From the NCBI GenBank assembly GCA_045541535.1, contig JAZQJG010000103.1, positions 1-30,101 on the forward strand: DNA of 30,101 nucleotides. The letters run 5' to 3'. The DNA comes from Firm-08 sp045541535 (GTDB lineage Bacteria > Bacillota > Clostridia > Oscillospirales > QAKW01). The position numbers were made by a program, and so were the translations under genes. Positions 8,901 to 17,000 of the stretch are shown in pieces. The first letter of the stretch is position 1, and each line of letters starts with the position of its first letter. The notes under the pieces were generated by a model. That model worked only from the letters and a program-made list of their open reading frames with translations, searched no databases and was not told where the DNA came from.

Positions 8901-9773
8901 GCCAACACCACCAATAAAAAAGTGATTTGGACCTCCTCCGACGAGAGCGTTGCCACCGTCACCGACGGTGTGATCACCGCCGTGGGGCAGGGAACTGCCA
9001 TCATCACCGCCACTACCAAGCTGACGGGTCATACCGACACCTGTACCCTCACCGTTACCCCTGCCGCCGCTTCGGTGGGTGAAAAGTTTTTCACCACCTT
9101 AGATGCGGCACTTGCCGCCGTCGAGGACGGGGATACCGTAACGCTGTGCGCCGACGTTACTGCAGAGCGCTTGATGATTGCCGGCGGTGTCACGCTGGAT
9201 CTGAACGGCAAGACCCTTACCACCGATTATCTGGTGGGCTTTAACGGTGCTGCCTTGATGGATTCTGCCGAGGATGGTAGCGGCAAGCTGGTCATTGCCA
9301 AAGAAAATCTGGCATTGCCCAAAAACAATCCCTATCTGCCCGTTTATGACGAGGAGGGCGGCCGGTATCTCTTCACCCGTGTGAAAAACGACCGCTTTGA
9401 GCTGACCGACGAGGGCGGCAAACCCAAATATTCCACCTCGCCCATGTTGAAGGAGTACGTTCATTCCCTGATGAATTCCGAGGCAAAGGCGGAGAAAAGC
9501 GGTGTGGACGTGATCATTCGTCTCACCTGGAGCGACAGCGAGGGACAATATCAGGGCATCCAAGACTACATCTACTACGATGATTCCATCGCACAGGTGA
9601 TCGCCTCTTACGTAAATGAGGGCGGCGCCGTCAACTACGAAAAACAGTTCTACGGCATCTTCGTGGGCAGTGAGATTGAAAGCGGTGTGGACGTATCCGT
9701 TTCCACCGTCGTTAAATCCTCCACAGGCGTGGAGATGGAGAGTGACAAAACGGCTCTCTTTACCGGAGAATAG
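5997..9773 (+). CDS. Secreted GH43-like multidomain glycosidase with three F5/8C modules
   Basis: A 1258-residue exported protein. Residues 1-28 are a signal peptide ending ALA. An Ig-like stretch (31-117) is followed by a five-bladed beta-propeller of the GH43/GH117 type (about 118-450; TWGSSIVKHSDGLYY, HNPNLMHSEKDGKYYLYF, VEDCHVWFENGQYYALAKDM). Next come a FIVAR-like helical segment (472-525), three discoidin/F5-8C carbohydrate-binding modules (about 530-655, 658-798, 801-940), a Big2 Ig domain (942-1022) and a C-terminal module (1024-1258) shared with the giant protein at 14025. The exact GH family and catalytic acids are uncertain. AAAGGAG precedes the ATG. It heads an operon with a 36-aa peptide, a GH29 fucosidase and an SGNH hydrolase, which suggests host or plant glycan use. 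No LPXTG anchor is visible. Confidence 0.85.
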   Translation: MKMKRFHRFLAGLLCVMICLGCLPVALAAGDTPAVTITSVTETGGNVVVSGTVENLGERKVEIIVNEDYNLRFVADTDESGNFTCNFALPYNGEYTVEASVRDYSNFYTNRQTVPDENYFEMNGACTWGSSIVKHSDGLYYMLFSTWDEAKGFSNWYSFSEIAYATSTKLGGPYIYQGPALDVEGSNITNAEMPKWGGGTLSFFHNPNLMHSEKDGKYYLYFISRSTGSGQKVGVAYADTPAGPWTIKEDPVITTREGYHDNSYVCNPSVIELKDEEGNFSYYAVYRSNGTEDGVTIRAAAYATADSPLGPFTQSEERIMYDPTSDYSVEDCHVWFENGQYYALAKDMTGGKITGYTDGSSTALYESTDGVNWTLSENKLAYPTIIPWESGDQTVGLMDRAYVYRVKGVPFMLTNATSDSNISPHSGGHTRNVQIPLLGTVMAADTHTLTVTDGEVKTVDKSELNALLPYATDAIRDYYTEKDWYRLYTAARAGKVLAQRADAEQADVDFAVAEIKEVIDNRTDPAAVSVNIALNKTVTAGSTYSGTAYVASMAVDGDYSTRWSAANGVTGTVTYEIDLGARYQLDSFVIDPLDNRVTGYNVQYYNGTEWKECFATTTGENSGEFTVAEPAEKILFNFTDYQKPPTFWEIEVYGSYHSENIALGKSITASHNYTTNNNYPASNLVDGKADADTTRWSTNNADTGEITIEMDLGGKYFIDSFQIDEFQDRIKSFTWKYWDGTAWQTAYSGTNADGTTGEKNHFHLYGALSGVATEKVQLVIHSSTKGPSIWELEVYGTKVFGDLAGGKRVKASSVYNSEGVGYYPAENAVDGILTTRWAAQNAVGTVTFEIELGDNFFIEDFTITEFADRITGYSWQYSDGSRWITCYEGTNEDIVAGGTNIYYLSDDFTDQVVTDRLRLNILTYTADPSIWELEINGSTIRAEGITLSEDSLSLLAGEETELSVTFTPANTTNKKVIWTSSDESVATVTDGVITAVGQGTAIITATTKLTGHTDTCTLTVTPAAASVGEKFFTTLDAALAAVEDGDTVTLCADVTAERLMIAGGVTLDLNGKTLTTDYLVGFNGAALMDSAEDGSGKLVIAKENLALPKNNPYLPVYDEEGGRYLFTRVKNDRFELTDEGGKPKYSTSPMLKEYVHSLMNSEAKAEKSGVDVIIRLTWSDSEGQYQGIQDYIYYDDSIAQVIASYVNEGGAVNYEKQFYGIFVGSEIESGVDVSVSTVVKSSTGVEMESDKTALFTGE
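9067..9770 (+). repeat. Shared C-terminal module, copy 1
   Basis: Codons for residues about 1024-1258 of the GH43-like protein. It opens with a beta-strand-rich segment (FTTLDAALAAVEDGDTVTL, LDLNGKTLT) and continues with a distinctive half containing LFTRVKNDRFELT, GGKPKYSTSPM, SGVDVIIRLTW and KQFYGIFVGSEIESGV. The same words occur in the same order at 18913-19616. In both copies it ends the protein immediately upstream of a 36-aa peptide gene. I do not recognise the second half as a named domain. Confidence 0.85.
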
Positions 9774-9782
9774 GAGGTTTCA

Positions 9783-9893
9783 ATGAAAGATTATTTTGCT
9801 CCCGAAATCACCCCCTTGGAGGTAGTGGTGGAACCCCGTACCGAGATCGGTATCGGCTCCAACACCTTCCCGTCAGAGGACGAGGATTGGTAA
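9783..9893 (+). CDS. Conserved 36-aa acidic peptide, copy 1
   Basis: ATG at 9783 begins 9 bp after the GH43-like stop, with a strong TAGGAGGT ribosome binding site. The 36-residue product starts MKDYFAPEIT, has a central VVVEPRTEIG, then GSNT, and ends in the acidic EDEDW. A second copy at 19633 differs at only seven internal positions, mostly conservative (F/L, V/I, I/V), plus its GTG start. Conservation at the protein level, good ribosome binding sites and identical position behind the shared C-terminal module show that it is translated and selected. There is no signal peptide, no membrane segment and no cysteine. Function is unknown: a short partner or chaperone of the C-terminal module, or a peptide precursor, are possibilities. 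The fucosidase gene follows after 22 bp. Confidence 0.85.
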   Translation: MKDYFAPEITPLEVVVEPRTEIGIGSNTFPSEDEDW

Positions 9894-9915
9894 ACGCAAC
9901 AGAAAGGCAAAAATT

Positions 9916-11262
9916 ATGGCAGATATGATAAAAAAAGGTGTGCACGGCTGCAGCAAGGAAGAAAGCTACATTGCACCCACCGATCCGCTGATCTTGGAAC
10001 GGTTGGAATGGTTTAAAGACCAAAAACTGGCGCTGATGATGCACTTTGGCCCTTATTCCCAGATGGGGGTGGAGTGCTCCTGGTGTCTGTCCGAGGAGGA
10101 CACCTGGGCCCGCAGTGCCATGGACTGGGATGCGGATCTGGAAACCTTCCGTCAGCAGTACTGGGATCTGAACAAATCCTTTAATCCCGTGCGGATGCAA
10201 CCGGACAAATGGGCTCAGTTTGCGGCAGATAACGGCTTTAAATACCTGATCTTCACCACCAAGCATCACGACGGCTTTTGTATGTTTGAAACGGAGTACT
10301 CCGATTATAAGGTCACCGCTCCCGATTGCCCCTTCCATACCCACAAGTATGCCAACGTGGCCAGATCGGTGTTTGATGCCTTCCGTGCAGAGGGGCTGGG
10401 CATTGCCGCTTATTTTTCCAAACCCGATTGGCATTGCCCCTGGTACTGGGCCAAGGGGATGGAGATCCCCGCCGGCAAAAACCGTCGTCCCACCTATGAC
10501 GTAAAGGAGCATCCCGAAATCTGGGAGGCCTTTACCCAATACACCCATCATCAGATTATGGAATTGGTACAAAACTACGGCAAGCTGGACATTCTGTGGC
10601 TGGACGGCGGCACCGTTCGTCCCTCCAACGGTCTGGACATTCGCCTGAGTGAGGTGGTAAAACGGGCCCGTGAGGTACAGCCCTGGCTGATCACCGCCGA
10701 CCGTACCGCCGCCACCGAAAACGAAAATTACATCACCCCCGAGCAGGCCATCCCCGACCGTGTCATCAAGGTGCCGTGGGAGAGCTGTATCACCATCGGC
10801 AAACGGTGGATCTACCGTTACAATGATACTTATAAATCCGCCCGTACCTTGGTGCGTATGCTCATTGAAGTGGTTAGCCGCGGCGGCAATCTGGCCATCA
10901 ACGTGGGCCCCCAGCCCGACGGCCGTTTGCCCAAAGAGGCGATGACGGAGCTCAAAGGTCTGGGCGATTGGCTGAAGGTAAACGGGGATGCGATCTATTG
11001 CACCCGTGCCACCGACGTGGCACAGGTTGACAAGGTGATGTATACTAAAAAGGGGGACACCCTCTACGCTCTCCTTCCCTTAGCGGAGGAGGAACGGGTG
11101 GAAAACACCCTTTTTATCCCCACGGATAAAGAGGTTAGCCGCGTCACCTGTTTGGGTGTCGGTGTCCTGCCCTTTGAAAAAATTGAGCAAGGCGTTCGGG
11201 TGACCTGCCCCGAGGAATTGGTGGGTACCTCTCCCTATGCCCTTGCCTTTGAGTTGGTGTAA
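9916..11262 (+). CDS. GH29 alpha-L-fucosidase (cytoplasmic)
   Basis: A 448-residue enzyme with the GH29 TIM-barrel signatures: LALMMHFGPYSQ near residue 38, YLIFTTKHHDGFCMF (the HHDGF motif, about 113-127), YYS-like AAYFSKPDWH, and LDILWLDGG with the probable nucleophile Asp230. SRGGNLAINVGPQPDG is the conserved barrel end. GH29 enzymes remove terminal L-fucose from host glycans and other fucosides with retention of configuration. There is no signal peptide, so it should act on imported oligosaccharides. The start is supported by AGAAAGG 8 bp upstream. It follows the 36-aa peptide gene in the operon and is 2 bp from the SGNH hydrolase. The length is near the minimal family size, with only a short C-terminal extra domain. 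Confidence 0.93.
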   Translation: MADMIKKGVHGCSKEESYIAPTDPLILERLEWFKDQKLALMMHFGPYSQMGVECSWCLSEEDTWARSAMDWDADLETFRQQYWDLNKSFNPVRMQPDKWAQFAADNGFKYLIFTTKHHDGFCMFETEYSDYKVTAPDCPFHTHKYANVARSVFDAFRAEGLGIAAYFSKPDWHCPWYWAKGMEIPAGKNRRPTYDVKEHPEIWEAFTQYTHHQIMELVQNYGKLDILWLDGGTVRPSNGLDIRLSEVVKRAREVQPWLITADRTAATENENYITPEQAIPDRVIKVPWESCITIGKRWIYRYNDTYKSARTLVRMLIEVVSRGGNLAINVGPQPDGRLPKEAMTELKGLGDWLKVNGDAIYCTRATDVAQVDKVMYTKKGDTLYALLPLAEEERVENTLFIPTDKEVSRVTCLGVGVLPFEKIEQGVRVTCPEELVGTSPYALAFELV

Positions 11263-11264
11263 TT

Positions 11265-11891
11265 ATGAGCGATTTTACCTATCAAACCAATAACGCCCCC
11301 GTGGAAACCTACGAGTGGGACAACACCTGGCTGGATCACGCCGACGATGGGGAAACCCCACGGGTGCTCTATATCGGGGATTCCATTTCCTGCAACTGCC
11401 GCAGAGTGGCCACCGAGCTGGCAGAGGGCAACCTGCTCTTTGACGGCTTTGGCACCTCCAAGGCGCTGGATAATCCCTTTTTCAAAGAATCCATCTGTCT
11501 TTTTGCGGCCCAGCAGGGGCGCCGTTGTGCCCTGCTCTTTAACAACGGTTTGCACGGCTGGCATTTAGAGGACGAAACCGACTACCGCCATCTCTACGAG
11601 CAAACGGTGAAGTTTTTGCTTTCGGAATTTGCAGGCACACCCCTGTATATCGTCCTGACCACCCACGTCTCCGATCAAGCTCGTAATGCTCGGGTGGAGG
11701 CGCGCAATCGGGTGGCCGCCGAAATTGCAAAAGCGCACGGTTTGCCCGTTATTGATCTGTATGCCGTTTCCCTGACGGCAAAAGAATATCTGCGGGACGG
11801 GGTGCACTATCATCCCGAGGGCAATCGGTTGTTGGCCCGTTTCATTGTGGATGCTCTGCAGACCGCCAAAAAGAGCGCTTCACCACAGTGA
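11265..11891 (+). CDS. SGNH/GDSL-family hydrolase
   Basis: The 208-residue protein has the SGNH block I sequence YIGDSIS with nucleophile Ser40 and a block V DGVHYHPEG carrying Asp178 and His181. The NNGLHGWH segment supplies the Gly/Asn-type oxyanion region. Such enzymes are esterases, often carbohydrate deacetylases. No signal peptide is present, so it is probably cytoplasmic. It starts 2 bp after the fucosidase stop and is therefore translationally coupled. A role in removing acetyl or acyl groups from fucosylated oligosaccharides is inferred from the neighbours. It ends the operon before a strong terminator. Confidence 0.85.
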   Translation: MSDFTYQTNNAPVETYEWDNTWLDHADDGETPRVLYIGDSISCNCRRVATELAEGNLLFDGFGTSKALDNPFFKESICLFAAQQGRRCALLFNNGLHGWHLEDETDYRHLYEQTVKFLLSEFAGTPLYIVLTTHVSDQARNARVEARNRVAAEIAKAHGLPVIDLYAVSLTAKEYLRDGVHYHPEGNRLLARFIVDALQTAKKSASPQ

Positions 11892-11906
11892 AAATAACAA
11901 AATAAT

Positions 11907-11945
11907 AAAGTGGTTTGCGCCTATTATAGGTACAAACCACTTTTT
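11907..11945 (+). terminator. Intrinsic terminator of the fucosidase operon
   Basis: AAAGTGGTTTG (11907-11917) pairs with CAAACCACTTT (11933-11943), and inside it CCTAT pairs with ATAGG; a T-tract follows. The -35 box of the next gene begins only a few bases beyond, so the gap is very compact. Confidence 0.88.
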
Positions 11946-11946
11946 C

Positions 11947-11975
11947 TTTACAAATAGCAGGGGATGGGGTATAAT
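11947..11975 (+). promoter_or_regulatory. Promoter of the MocR-like gene
   Basis: TTTACA (11947-11952), a 17-bp spacer and TATAAT (11970-11975). It lies over the ATG at 11964, which rules that codon out as the translational start. Confidence 0.85.
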
Positions 11976-12020
11976 TGGTTATATAAGAAATTTGAAAACA
12001 AACGGATTGGATATGATCAG

Positions 12021-13073
12021 ATGAAGGAAAAGGCCTATCTAAAATTGTATCATCGCCTGCGGCGGGAGATTGAAACGGGGGTGTATGCCCACGGGGTGCG
12101 CCTGCCCTCCAAGCGGGCCATGGCCGAGGATGCGGGGGTGAGTGTGATCACCGTGGAGCACGCCTACGGCATTTTGGCCGACGAGGGGTATATTGAGCCC
12201 CGGGAGCGCAGCGGCTATTTCGTCAGCTATCGGGAGCGGGATTTTTTGTCGGCGGCAGAGCCGACGGAGGAACGCAGTCCTTTGCCTCGCACCGTCCATA
12301 CGGCGGGGAGTGAGTTCCCCTTTTCCGTGCTGGCCAAAACCATGCGGCGGGTGTTGCAGGAATACGGCGAGCGCATTTTGGTCAAATCTCCCAATCACGG
12401 CTGTCCCGAGCTGCGGCGGGCCATTGCCGCCTATCTTGCCCGCATGGGTGGGATGCAGGTGCGGGCCGAACAGATCATCATCGGCTCGGGAGCGGAATAT
12501 CTTTACAGCCTTATCGCCCAATTGCTGGGGGAGCGCACCTTTGCCTTGGAGAGCCCGGGATACGACAAGATCCGACGGGTCTACGAGGCCTGCGGCGTCA
12601 TTACCGAACAGCTTAAAATGGGACCGGAGGGTATCAAGAGCCGTGAGCTTGCCCGCTCGGCGGCGGGGGTCCTTCATATCACCCCCTTCCACAGCTTCCC
12701 CTCCAACGTCACCGCTTCCGTCTCCAAACGGCGGGAGTATATTGCCTGGGCCGCCGCTCGGGACGGGTATATCGTAGAGGATAACTATGATTCCGAGCTG
12801 ACCGTTTCCACCAAAAGTGAGGACACGGTGTTTTCTATGGCCCACGGACGGGTGATCTATCTCAACACCTTTTCCGGTACGGTGGCCCCCTCCATCCGCG
12901 TGGGCTATATGGTCCTGCCCGAGGGCTTGCTGGAAAAATTTGAACAAAAGCTGGGCTTTTATTCCTGCACCGTGCCGGTATTTGAACAATACGTGCTGGC
13001 TGAACTCATCGGGGGCGGTGACTTTGAACGGCATATTCACCGCATCCGCCGCAAACGTAGAAAGAATAAGTAA
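12021..13073 (+). CDS. MocR/GabR-type regulator with degenerate, truncated aminotransferase domain
   Basis: Residues 1-70 are a GntR winged helix (LKLYHRLRREIETGVY, LPSKRAMAEDAGVSVITVEHAY, GYIEPRERSGYFV). Residues 95-350 are a fold-type I aminotransferase-like domain, as in MocR regulators that sense PLP and amines. Two features are abnormal. Where family members have TFSKT with the PLP-binding lysine, this protein has TFSGT (Gly286), although Asp254, Tyr256 and the APSIRVGY arginine remain. The protein also ends at residue 350 with a basic RRKRRKNK tail just after the FERHIHRIR helix, about 100 residues short of the family, losing the C-terminal small domain that contributes the substrate-carboxylate arginine. 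The upstream ATG at 11964 lies in the promoter, so I start at 12021. It may be a PLP-independent regulator or a decaying gene. Confidence 0.85.
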   Translation: MKEKAYLKLYHRLRREIETGVYAHGVRLPSKRAMAEDAGVSVITVEHAYGILADEGYIEPRERSGYFVSYRERDFLSAAEPTEERSPLPRTVHTAGSEFPFSVLAKTMRRVLQEYGERILVKSPNHGCPELRRAIAAYLARMGGMQVRAEQIIIGSGAEYLYSLIAQLLGERTFALESPGYDKIRRVYEACGVITEQLKMGPEGIKSRELARSAAGVLHITPFHSFPSNVTASVSKRREYIAWAAARDGYIVEDNYDSELTVSTKSEDTVFSMAHGRVIYLNTFSGTVAPSIRVGYMVLPEGLLEKFEQKLGFYSCTVPVFEQYVLAELIGGGDFERHIHRIRRKRRKNK

Positions 13074-13111
13074 AAAGGTGTTTGTCCTATCATAGGACAA
13101 ACACCTTTTTT
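13072..13111. terminator. Bidirectional terminator between MocR-like and AraC2 genes
   Basis: GGTGTTTGTCCTAT and ATAGGACAAACACC pair around a single C. The stem is flanked by A5 on the left and T6 on the right, so it can stop transcription from both convergent genes. The 12-nt arms are identical to those of the terminator at 19746. Confidence 0.9.
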
Positions 13112-13132
13112 GTTCGGCGGGATTAACCGTAT

Positions 13133-13903
13133 TTATTGTTGGATTTGGCATTGCTTTCGGTGCTCTTTGGGGGTGCGGCCGAAATGCTCTTTGAAAATAC
13201 GGTTAAAGGAGCGAACGCAGGAAAATCCTGATTCCTCGGCGCAGCGAAGGATGCTGAATTCACTGCATTCCAAGAGATAGCGGGCGTGCTCCAAACGACG
13301 CAGGTGCACGTATTTTTTAAACTGCATTCCCGTGGTGCGTCCAAACACCCGTAAAAGATATCCGTGGTCATAGTCAAACTGCCGGGAAAGTTCTTGCTCC
13401 AACAATGGATTTTTAAAGTTTTGGTCCACGTAGATCATTAATTTGGCGGTCAGATCCCCTGCGTTACTGCGAGGAATGTAGACCCGTCCCTGATCAAAGG
13501 CGTTGCAGATAAGATACAGCAGACCTTTGCGGGCGTAGTAGGGATCGGTGGATTTGGTATTCAGCAACAGTTCCATAATCGGGGCCGAGAGGGTAACGCA
13601 AAAATCGGTGGGGATCACCATCTTTTTTTGAGTGGTAAAGGAGATGGGGATACGGTCGGAAAAAGTACAGCGGTGATAGCGGCAGTTCTTTCCCTCCGCC
13701 GCGCGGATCTGGTGAGGAAAGATGAGGGCGGACTGACCGGCCTGAAGAATTTGGGTCTGTTCGTCCACCTGTATTTGTATCTCTCCCTCCAGCACCGTGA
13801 TCAGATCATATCCGGGCAGAGCGTGGGAACGGAGATGGAGATTTTTGCCGCTTTCCACGCTGAAATGAAATTCTGATAAATATATGGAATAATCATAATT
13901 CAT
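13133..13903 (-). CDS. AraC-family transcriptional regulator 2 (divergent from giant metallophosphoesterase gene)
   Basis: The 256-residue protein has an N-terminal cupin-like half (HALPGYDLITVLEGEIQIQVD, AGQSALIFPHQI) and a C-terminal double helix-turn-helix: LEQELSRQFDYDHGYLLRVF for the first, and ILRCAEESGFSCVRSFNRIF followed by FGRTPKEHRK for the second. I choose ATG at 13903, with GGAG 8 bp upstream, over an in-frame GTG at 13912 that overlaps that site. The gene is divergent from the 5.6-kb secreted-protein gene, mirroring AraC1 and the GH43-like gene, so it is probably the local activator. Sequence similarity to AraC1 is only at family level. Confidence 0.92.
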   Translation of the reverse strand: MNYDYSIYLSEFHFSVESGKNLHLRSHALPGYDLITVLEGEIQIQVDEQTQILQAGQSALIFPHQIRAAEGKNCRYHRCTFSDRIPISFTTQKKMVIPTDFCVTLSAPIMELLLNTKSTDPYYARKGLLYLICNAFDQGRVYIPRSNAGDLTAKLMIYVDQNFKNPLLEQELSRQFDYDHGYLLRVFGRTTGMQFKKYVHLRRLEHARYLLECSEFSILRCAEESGFSCVRSFNRIFKEHFGRTPKEHRKQCQIQQ

Positions 13904-13938
13904 ATTGCTCACTCCGAAAAAACGCGTTTTGTCTATAA

Positions 13939-13967
13939 AGTGTACACCATTTGGCGAGATTTGTCAA
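13939..13967 (-). promoter_or_regulatory. Promoter of AraC2, overlapping a GTGTACAC palindrome
   Basis: On the minus strand TTGACA (13967-13962), a 17-bp spacer and TACACT (13944-13939). The perfect palindrome GTGTACAC (13940-13947) overlaps the -10 box and could serve autoregulation; that is inference. Confidence 0.75.
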
Positions 13968-14024
13968 CTATAAAGGACTATAATGAAAGCAAGAAGAGAA
14001 TCCGATGAATGGGAGGTACCAATT

Positions 14025-17000
14025 GTGAAAAAACAAGCAAAACGGATTTTGAGTTTCACACTTGCGGTATTAATGATGGTGAGTATGCTCACCGGCATCG
14101 TTCTGCCGGCAAGTGCAGAAACTGTGGGAGTAGTGTATGCAGATGCCGCTCCGGGCGATCTGCTGTACACCGTAAATTTTAATTTCGATGAGGAGTTTAA
14201 AGATTCGTCATTTGGAATTACAACGGAGGAGTACTCCGTCTCCGGTGAAAACGGGGAACGGGTCACCATTTCCAATAAAGCTGCCGGCTCTGATTTCCTC
14301 AGCGGCCGTCTGGCAAATTATCGTATTAAAGGAAACGTGTACACCCTGTCCTATTATATTGAAAACAGCGATTGGTCTGCCATCCGCGTGGGCCCGCAGT
14401 TTATTCAGCACGATCCCTACCGTATCGGCTTTGTAAACGCCAAGGACGGCAAATGGAAGTTGTATCTTAACAGCTCCGAGCGTGATGAACTGTTGGGCTC
14501 TGTGGTTGCGAAGACCGATGCCCAAAACAACAATCGCCGTTATTTTAAAACGGTAGTTGACGGTACGCAGGGCTTGATGTTTTTCTACGTTCTGGGAGAA
14601 GCAGAGGAGTATCGGTATTTCGGTCAGGTGGATCTGGATACCGAGAATCTGCTGTTTTTGAACGACTATTTCCGCTTTGGACTGTTCGTGCCCGATGCCG
14701 TGGGCGAAGATCAGGCGGTTTCGCTGGGCGACGTGCAGCTTTTTAAGGGCAACACCGTTACCGAAAAGACCACCCATCAGACCGCCTATGATGCCGCCGA
14801 GGACGGCGACGTCTTGTATAACGTGAATTTCAGCGACGTTGCTAGCGGCGATGGCATCTGGGAGACCTTTATGGCCACCGAAAAGGCCGATGGAATTTCC
14901 GTCGGTGAGGACGGTAGCACCCTGACCCTCAGCAATTCTTACGGTGCCAAGCAATACGTTGCCGCCGCCCTGCAGGATAAGACAGCCGCCCACTACGGCT
15001 CCATGACCTATGAGTTCTATCTGGAGTCCAACGAACGTATGGGCACCTGGCTTATGGGCAATAATGCGGGCGGCGCCGCCGACCACAGAGAGGGCTTTGT
15101 ATATTTTTCCGACGATCAGCCTGCACTTGGCTTTATGGTCAAAAACGATTGGTTTACCCTTGAGGAGTACAATGCGGGCGGTGCCGGTTATATCGACCGC
15201 AATATTTACCGTGGTACTGCCGTGGTGGAGTCGCAGTTCGGTGCTGAGACGGGCTGTGATTCGACCCCCGATACGGGAGAGGGCATTACCTGCAACGTCA
15301 AGGTGGAGTTTGATGCGGTCAACAAAAAGATGACTACCTATATCCTCAAGGACGGCGTATTCAAGCGCACCTATTCCCTCTATTATGCGGGGACGACCTT
15401 CTACCCGCAGTTCGGTGCCTATACCTATTATAACGGCACCGAGGTTACCTTTAAAAACTTTGTGATCAAAAAGGGCCTGACCTCGGGCGTGCAAGCCGAC
15501 GAGCGCGGTATCTCCTTGGAACGTATGACCTGCAGGGACGGCAACTATTCCCGTTCCTATCCTACCGAGAACTATTATTCCGACCCGTTGTACCTTGATA
15601 CTCTGCCCCGCTCCTTCGGTGCTTGGGTGAAGCTGGACGATAAGGGTTATAACGCCATCAATCACGCCTTTTCGCTGCGCACCAACAACGCGGCATCGGT
15701 GCGAAACGTGGCGTTGGAGTTTGCAGGCGGCGTGCCCACCATGGAGTACGGAAATATTTCCTGGACGGTATCCGACGTAAAGCTGCTTCCCGATACCTGG
15801 ACGCATATTGCTTTTACCTTTGATTCCGAAAACCAAAAGCTCAACTGTTACATTAACGGATCCCTTGCTGCGGTTTATGAGGGTGATGTGTTAACGGACC
15901 TGAACGGTGAGCCCGGCTTTATCTATCTTCTGGGCGATGACGGCCATCTGGAATGTCAGTTCAATCGCCACGCGCTCAGCGGCGCTCTCGGCGACGTCTT
16001 CCTGTATGACGATCTGCGCACTGAGGCAGAGCTTGCGGAGGATATGCTCACCGCAGATACCGCTGACGAAGAGCTTACCGCTTACTATAAGCTCTTTGAT
16101 GCCGAGGAGGGCAACGACGTGGTCGATCACAGCGGCAACGGCTTAGACGTAGAATGCGGTGCTACCTGGCTGACTGAGGAGGAAATGGAGGCCAAGCGGG
16201 CAGAAGATCCCAACGAATACGTTTACTCCATCGCCGTTCTGCCCGATACGCAGAAGATGCTTAACTATCCTGCAGGCTTTGTGAAAACATTTGATTGGCT
16301 ATTGGCGGAAAAGGATAATAACAACATCAAGTTTGTGCTCAACCTGGGTGATATGACCGACCAATCGCAGACGGATGAATGGGAGCTGGTTAAGGGGCAA
16401 CACGACCGTCTTAACGACATCATTCCCTACAACGTGCTGCAGGGCAATCACGATACGGCGGCAACCATCAATGCCACCTTCGGCGATAAGGAAGGTTATT
16501 ACTATCAGTCCGTTGCCGCAAACGGCGGCTTCTATAACGAGGATTCCGTTTTGCATACCTATCAGCTCTTTACGGCGGGCAATACGGATTATATCATTTT
16601 GAATATCGGCTATGACAATAATCAGCCGGTGCTTGACTGGGGCTCCGAAATATTGGAAAAATATGCCGACCGCAAGGCGATCGTGGTGACCCACTATTTG
16701 ATGGACGCCCGCTATTCCCGAAACGACAGTATCTGGCAAATGGTGAAAAAGCATTCCAACGTGGTGCTTTATCTCGGCGGCCATTGTGCTACCGACCGTG
16801 TGGTGCACAGAGCAGACGTGGGTGACCACGGCAACGTTATTCATCAAATTCTGATTAATCCTCAGTCTACCGATTCTTATATGGATGGTCTGGGCGGCAT
16901 CGGTATGCTGTATTTCACCGAGGACGGTGAGGATGTGTCGGTGGAGATGTACTCTGCAGTACACGAAAAGTATTACAGAGAACAGAGCCAGTTTACGTTC

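Noticed and set aside
9783..9893. RiPP natural-product precursor with modifying enzyme
   Set aside because: There is no maturase or peptide transporter nearby. The only radical SAM protein, at 420, belongs to the TIGR01212/YhcC type and is in a different operon, and the peptide has no Cys-, Ser- or Thr-rich core.
11964..12020. Longer N-terminus for the MocR-like gene from ATG 11964
   Set aside because: That ATG lies between the -35 and -10 boxes of a near-consensus promoter, so it would not be on the transcript.
13983..14024. Longer N-terminus for the giant secreted protein from ATG 13983
   Set aside because: It overlaps a -10-like TATAAT and has no ribosome binding site, and it would put 14 charged residues before the signal peptide. 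GTG 14025 has GGGAGGT at ideal spacing.
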